A stretch of 64,000 nt of DNA from Biomphalaria glabrata (Eukaryota > Mollusca > Gastropoda > Planorbidae), in NCBI RefSeq assembly GCF_947242115.1, contig NC_074711.1, positions 55,760,963-55,824,962 of the forward strand. The letters are read 5' to 3'. This document shows positions 62,001 to 64,000 of the stretch, piece by piece. Position 1 is the first letter of the stretch, and every line of letters starts with the position of its first letter. The notes under the pieces are model-generated. The model was not told where the DNA came from, searched no databases, and saw nothing but the letters and a program-made list of their open reading frames with translations. A program made the translations under genes and the position numbers.

Positions 62001-63525
62001 CGTAAATGACATCACGCAAAATATGACCTTTTTTTACACCCCCCCCCTCCCACCCTTGTCACAAAGTATCACAAATTCTCAGACCCCCTCCCCTTCCTTT
62101 GCATCATGTCACAAAATAAAAAAAAATATTTATTTCAAATTATTTATTTCTCATCAATTTTTTCCCAAAGAGGTTTCATGTGCTCATCGATAGTATACAC
62201 AGGAAAATTTTCTTCTGCTGCTTGAGGAGCTGACTCAAAAATGAAATTGTCTTCAATGAGATCTTCATTTATCCATTCCACACTCTCCTCACCTGCATTT
62301 CCCAAAACTACAAGGACTTCATTGTCTTTTTGTTTTTGAATAATTCTTTGGGCTTTCTGTGCTCGTGTTTTTTTGAATGGTGGGATGAACTTTTTTGTGA
62401 TTTTTTTAAAAGAGTTAACGATGCAAAGTAGAGTCCATACTCACAAATTTTGTTCTGAAGTTGACCTGAAAGTGATGGGCAGAATTGATTGAGATAAATG
62501 AAGAGATTGGAACAAACTTGTGTGCTTAAATTTGGATTCACTTGATTTTTTTACGTTGATTTCAGGGTTGTAGCTCAAAATAGTAGGAGGAGGCAGGAAG
62601 CGATCAGGGAAAAATTCCAAGAGTTTTCCCCGTGGTGAACTACAGCATTGCTTGTCAAAACATTTTGATATTTGCAGCATATATTGTGATGAATGTACAT
62701 GGGTGGCGATCCAATTTTGGTCTTTTGTAATGATCAAGCTTTTGTCTATTTCAGAATCATTGCTTTTGATAAATTCTGAATGGACTCCAAATCCATCAAT
62801 GACTGTATTGGAAAATACCTTAGCCAAGACTTCTCCATCGTGCTCGAAGTTTTTTTGTTCAAGTTCCTGATCTACAGTCTTTCCTGCTCCATCTAAGTGC
62901 TGTCCAAAATAAAATGAATTTAACTTTTTCTCCATTTGATGTTGTTTTCAGGTTAGAGATTTGAATTTTCAAAAAACATGTTGACATCATTTTTTAAGAT
63001 TAGTATTTTTGAGAAGAACAACGTGAAATTCTCAGTCGGCAGTGCCAACATGATTTTTTTCAGTTGAACTCCTCAAACAAGACTGAAATATCTCTATATT
63101 TTCAATGCTTTTTATTTGAGAATAAAACTACCTGAGAAGTTCATGTTGAAATGAGTGCCTAAAAAATGTTATTATTTTTCAAAGATTTTTAAAGATTAAA
63201 AAAATATTTTGTTTTTTTTCTGAATTTTAAATTTGTAATGTCACAAAATCGCTACCCCCCCCCCCCCCCCCCCGCCCCTTGTCACATTTTCTCAAACCTT
63301 CCCTCCCCCCGGAACGTGATGTCCTTTAAGCTTACTTTGAAAAAAATGTTGAAACTTTTTTGTATAAATTAAATAAAATGTCAACAGAACACTCAGACAA
63401 ATTAAGATCCTTCATCTTGTGTTACCTTTAAATTTACATTTAATGACTTACAATTCTGAATGATCTCATACAGCCCGGTGTAGCAGTTTGTCAACTTCAG
63501 CTCCTGGATTATATCCAAACTTTTT
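40253..63525 (-). CDS. Membrane-anchored VWDE-like protein, 3' nineteen exons
   Basis: A large extracellular protein resembling von Willebrand factor D and EGF domain-containing proteins. Exons, 5' to 3' on the minus strand: 63452-63525, 61822-61924, 61486-61591, 61170-61309, 58770-59004, 58019-58098, 57858-57921, 56865-57059, 55969-56071, 55620-55752, 54599-54738, 47214-47341, 46916-47092, 46626-46806, 43734-43930, 43342-43554, 41458-41569, 40955-41096, 40253-40412. All have GT-AG sites and every junction keeps the frame: 2683 nt, 893 residues plus TAA. Order: Cys-rich N-terminal part, vWD domain, RRKR site, helical region, one EGF, IPT-like region, CxxC-rich module, transmembrane helix, ~55-residue cytoplasmic tail. 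No signal peptide is visible because the gene starts beyond the window. The introns host most of the repeats listed here. Confidence 0.88.
41806..42199 (+). pseudogene. RTE-type LINE C-terminal fragment (intron of VWDE-like gene)
   Basis: Plus-strand remains, in shifting frames: a block like ILYKDCITNEETV, AIRPYDDLLTTVKKRKLKLY, LSGLVRPSYREHYHKKRRRS, and YREKWRKMVDRSCVVP before a stop at about 42199. This is the C-terminal region of RTE-clade ORF2. Frame changes show it is dead. It lies antisense in the intron between 41569 and 43342. Confidence 0.75.
42965..43165 (-). repeat. tRNA-derived SINE in VWDE-like intron
   Basis: On the minus strand a tRNA-like head (GGTGGATGAGTGGCAAAGGG with B box GGTTCGAATCC) is followed by a CCCAGCTCGAATGGGTACCT body, TTTGGGGAAAATAAAGG, GTTGGTCTTTGTGCTAGCCA and the end GATCTTTACAAGGTCTGAAA. 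This layout matches a SINE class widespread in molluscs. Confidence 0.75.
43342..46806 (-). CDS. EGF and IPT-like exons of the VWDE-like gene
   Basis: Exon 46626-46806 ends with CLPYDCNNHGTCNKG and joins QCICNTGYFGVDC in exon 43734-43930, giving one complete EGF module. The sequence then continues PPVLEVFEDNL to FISSALLSCHVKE, VRCNLGTKS and LQISVSNDGRRP, an IPT/TIG-like beta module seen after EGFs in VWDE-type proteins, and FDPMCYSCNKLTC. The 2.7-kb intron between the two EGF-encoding exons contains the Helitron. Confidence 0.8.
44246..46479 (+). mobile_element. Helitron with helicase remnant in VWDE-like intron
   Basis: The 5' end is TCTATGTATATAATTCTCCT, preceded by A. The 3' end is a GCGGCGTATGCTACGCCGC hairpin followed by GGGTCGACTAA, then T. 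Insertion between A and T, a TC start, a CTRR end and a subterminal hairpin are the Helitron signature. At 45152-45290 a frame in the right orientation reads FPVRLAFAMTINKA, one stop, GQKFEKICLYLPKPVFSHGQ and LYVALS, the C-terminal Pif1-type helicase motif of Helitron RepHel. The rest of RepHel is not seen, so this is an internally deleted copy of 2.2 kb. Confidence 0.85.
45152..45290 (+). pseudogene. Helitron Pif1-type helicase fragment
   Basis: Only the last helicase motif survives: FAMTINKA(stop)GQKFEK and VFSHGQLYVALS. The stop is TAA where the family has CAA or CAG for Gln. Confidence 0.88.
47214..47341 (-). CDS. Exon with furin-type site in the VWDE-like gene
   Basis: Encodes a Gln/Ser-rich linker followed by SKRRKRQAEAEIPKE. 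The R-R-K-R context is a strong proprotein-convertase site between the vWD part and the membrane-proximal EGF part. The linker reads like a cleaved, exposed loop. Cleavage is an inference from the motif. Confidence 0.8.
47455..48660. repeat. Degenerate ~100-bp satellite with ~553-bp higher-order period
   Basis: Monomers of about 98-110 bp share GGCTATGCTCATAGAATTTT, GTAATTTGCTTTTTTT, TATTGAAGAGGT and TTTAAACTCAAAACCCC. A distinct monomer with GGTGACTGATGAATAGATAG and CAAAATCTTCCTTAG at about 47816 recurs at about 48370, giving a higher-order period near 553 bp. It lies in the intron just 3' of the I-clade LINE (lower coordinates). Confidence 0.8.
48933..52600 (-). pseudogene. I-clade LINE ORF2: endonuclease, RT, RNase H
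   Basis: The endonuclease begins MDSRIIQWNCRGLKANYEEM (52600) with CLQETFLK, and continues after an in-frame TAG (52358-52360) to YIILGDFNAHNSMWG. The RT (51209-50235) has YRPIALTSCICKTMERMINS, FFDIEKAYDTTW, MGVPQGSILS and catalytic YVDD. RNase H (50099-48933) has IYTDGSK, FTAELHAI, ICSDSKSALQAL and WVPSHVGIEGNEAADREAKR; a C-terminal CEYC..H..C motif follows. Breaks seen: the TAG, a frame change near 51610, TGA and TAA near 51270-51240, and a TGA at 50235 (a C-to-T change at a CGA site would explain it). Confidence 0.93.
52618..54240 (-). pseudogene. I-clade LINE ORF1 (gag-like, zinc knuckles)
   Basis: The nucleic-acid-binding ORF1 product lies in several frames. Key part 53123-53539: GYLRVPVRPYIPNPMRCLKC, then a run of CCHC knuckles (CLKCQGYGHGVATCKR, CARCAGEGHKDKGC, CPNCHAGHSAYSKDC). 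Upstream (53644-53832) is a region with LTKLSPFLIYKGLKSVVGEP, and downstream a Pro/Thr-rich C-terminus. Frame changes between these pieces show decay. Confidence 0.8.
54800..55092 (-). mobile_element. CR1/jockey-type LINE, copy 3 (short 3' fragment)
   Basis: About 290 bp matching the 3' UTR, tail and last ~75 codons of copies 1 and 2. It has more substitutions and a deletion of about a dozen bases (GGCAGCCCAATAGC where copy 2 has GGCAACCCATTCCATGC). It is older and heavily 5'-truncated, in the intron between 54738 and 55620. Confidence 0.85.
55620..58098 (-). CDS. von Willebrand type D domain exons of the VWDE-like gene
   Basis: Five exons (58019-58098, 57858-57921, 56865-57059, 55969-56071, 55620-55752) encode the vWD domain. 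It opens with CTVINDPHVKTFDNF, the classic C..DPH..TFD start, then EEGKYIIYRHPLFPVAV. A YGSCTCGMEIKVGL block and IVLLDTGAMVKITN follow. It closes with SQGQCGDGDGNGYNDLRMPN, the counterpart of the G-L-C-G..N..NDD calcium-site end of vWD domains. The next exon (54599-54738) continues with a Cys-bearing VYGPDVDMSYTKEHYYCYGW region. Confidence 0.88.
56380..56452 (-). repeat. tRNA-like SINE head fragment
   Basis: On the minus strand TGGCACAGTGGTTAGTGCAT resembles a tRNA A-box region, and GAGTTCCAATTC lies where a B box would be. The body was not identified. It is in an intron of the VWDE-like gene and is not a functional tRNA. Confidence 0.5.
56665..56785 (+). repeat. Dispersed repeat, copy 2 (GGTACAAGAAATAA family)
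   Basis: Shares with 16760-16880 the blocks GGTACAAGAAATAA, GATTGAGTGTGGGAGAAATA, CCAGACAGACAGAG and ATATAAGCTTTGTAAAAAC. Confidence 0.65.
57060..57857 (-). other. Intron of VWDE-like gene, nothing recognised
   Basis: AT-rich; no repeat or exon recognised. The introns 58099-58769 and 39500-40252 (3' UTR and flank) are similar. Confidence 0.5.
59052..59249. mobile_element. Short hAT MITE
   Basis: Ends: left TAGCGGTTCTCAACCTTTTA, right reverse-complemented CAGGGGTTCTCAACCTGTGG. The interior has GTGACCC/GGTCGC blocks and a CCCCC(CA)n tract. CAGNGGTTCTCAACC is a widespread hAT terminus. The first base is T instead of C and the 8-bp flanks do not match, so the copy is old. Confidence 0.78.
59345..60596 (+). 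pseudogene. L2/Crack-like LINE 3' fragment
   Basis: Opens inside the RT at MLDLSAAFDTLDHKIMMARF, then FGLTGIVLKWLGSYLTERTQ, YGVPQGSVLGPVLF, the NLGVFFDSTLSFDPHI block and, after a frame change near 59925, GLYLQLRRLGQIRPYLT, ILSRLDYCNAVLAGIP, LQRIQNNAARIVL and LHWLPVKARIDYK. The last coding block (RPKVWNSLPIDLRQTTCYTT) ends at about 60470. The 3' end AACAGCGCTTTATAAATAAA is followed by (ATT)n. The catalytic YADD is missing: GILYHFSQLYDSS looks like a 4-codon in-frame loss between HF and SQLY. It is antisense in a VWDE intron. Confidence 0.88.
60826..60980 (-). repeat. tRNA-derived SINE, copy 2 (diverged)
   Basis: On the minus strand GGATGGCTGCCTGGGTGTGT, GGTCTTGGGTTAATAC and GAGGTTTGGGCTAACATGTA, ending GAAGGAACATTCGACACATG, match copy 1 at 19371-19548 block by block with many changes. 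Confidence 0.65.
61986..63335 (-). mobile_element. Unclassified transposon with G/C-rich ends and one ORF
   Basis: The left end AAGGGGTCGTTCGTAAATGA with CATCACG, then C-rich CCCACCCTTGTCACAAAG, is mirrored at the right by CTTGTCACATTTTCTCAAAC, CCCCGGAACGTGATGTCC and TTTAAGCTT. A minus-strand ORF (62441-62935, ~164 codons) and a following frame (62308-62541) encode a basic protein with HVHSSQYMLQISKCFDKQCC and SPRGKLLEFFPDRFLPPPTI. That resembles uncharacterised proteins tied to dispersed repeats in marine invertebrates. No DDE motif was recognised. A (C)n run lies at about 63255-63275. It fills most of the 1.5-kb VWDE intron 61925-63451. Confidence 0.6.
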
Positions 63526-64000
63526 CTGAAATGACAATAATTATAGGCTACGTCACCACATACAATATTAGATTTGCTAATAGCTTAAGAACAACGTATT
63601 GGTAAAAGATACAATTATTTCTGTAACACTGATTTCTCATAACTGAGTTTCAATTATCTTACGCGCAAAATGATGTGCTATGAAGATCTTCAGTAAACAG
63701 TAACTGTGTAATTAGGACAGACAATTTTTGCATAGGCAGTTTCTTGGTACAGCTCAATGTATTGGGTTCTGCAGAAAAAAGATATTTTTGTTTTAATTCT
63801 TTTTTTCAATCTCAATGGCTATCAATCAGTTTTGAGAAACCAACATAGTTTTCTGTTTAAGTGCATAAAATTTTATTTTTTTTTGATAGGGAGAGGATAT
63901 ATCTTCAGCATTATATTTGTTATCATAGCTCTACTACTACAGTGGATGAGACCTGATATTTGAAAAGCTGATTTAAAATATCTCAAAATCTACTCTGGCC
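63526..64000 (-). other. Intron of the VWDE-like gene running off the window
   Basis: The TTTCAG acceptor at 63526-63531 (minus strand) opens into AT-rich sequence with no recognised exon before the window end. Confidence 0.5.

Overview
The window looks like animal nuclear DNA, probably from a freshwater pulmonate snail (planorbid type such as Biomphalaria or Bulinus). This rests on AT-rich intergenic DNA with AGATCT/TCTAGA-rich islands, a tRNA-derived SINE and an RNase H-bearing I-clade LINE resembling the snail 'nimbus' family, and long introns with GT-AG sites. The species is an inference. No bacterial operon, rRNA, functional tRNA or CRISPR array was seen, and no retrovirus, LTR element or Polinton was recognised.

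Four host genes can be supported. (1) A bursicon-like cystine-knot hormone gene on + (coding exon 12668-13783; first exon uncertain) whose product carries an unusual ~250-residue repetitive tail. (2) The last two exons of LAGE3/Pcc1, a KEOPS tRNA-modification subunit, on - (15269-16001). (3) A complete ARL5 small GTPase on + (six exons, 28205-33504, 179 residues), with a hAT transposon in intron 3 and a partly duplicated last exon. (4) The 3' part of a large gene on - (19 exons, 40253-63525, 893 residues visible) encoding a membrane-anchored VWDE-like protein: cysteine-rich and beta regions, a von Willebrand type D domain, a furin-type site, one EGF, an IPT-like region, a transmembrane helix and a short tail. 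Its 5' end lies beyond the window. ARL5 and the VWDE-like gene converge on a repeat-filled gap of about 5 kb.

Most of the rest is transposable elements. Non-LTR families: a CR1/jockey-type LINE in three copies (1-1500, 26892-27971, 54800-55092); a full-length I-clade LINE with an 11-bp target-site duplication (48705-54462) and a truncated relative (23679-24629); two RTE-type fragments; an L2/Crack-like fragment; and several SINEs. DNA transposons: a coding hAT (29758-32070), non-autonomous hATs (1969-2688, 37929-39499, 59052-59249), a Helitron with hairpin, CTAA terminus and helicase remnant (44246-46479), and TA-flanked inverted-repeat elements. Several are nested: an RTE fragment inside a hAT, and a TA element inside an I-LINE tail.

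Tandem repeats cluster at 6.7-10.0 kb, just upstream of the hormone gene (26-, 56- and 32-bp units; the last in about 50 copies), and a ~100-bp degenerate satellite with a ~553-bp higher-order period lies in a VWDE intron. The most unusual host-gene signals are the bursicon-like protein with a repetitive tail, the shuffled duplication that gives ARL5 two acceptors for its last exon, and the anchored VWDE architecture.
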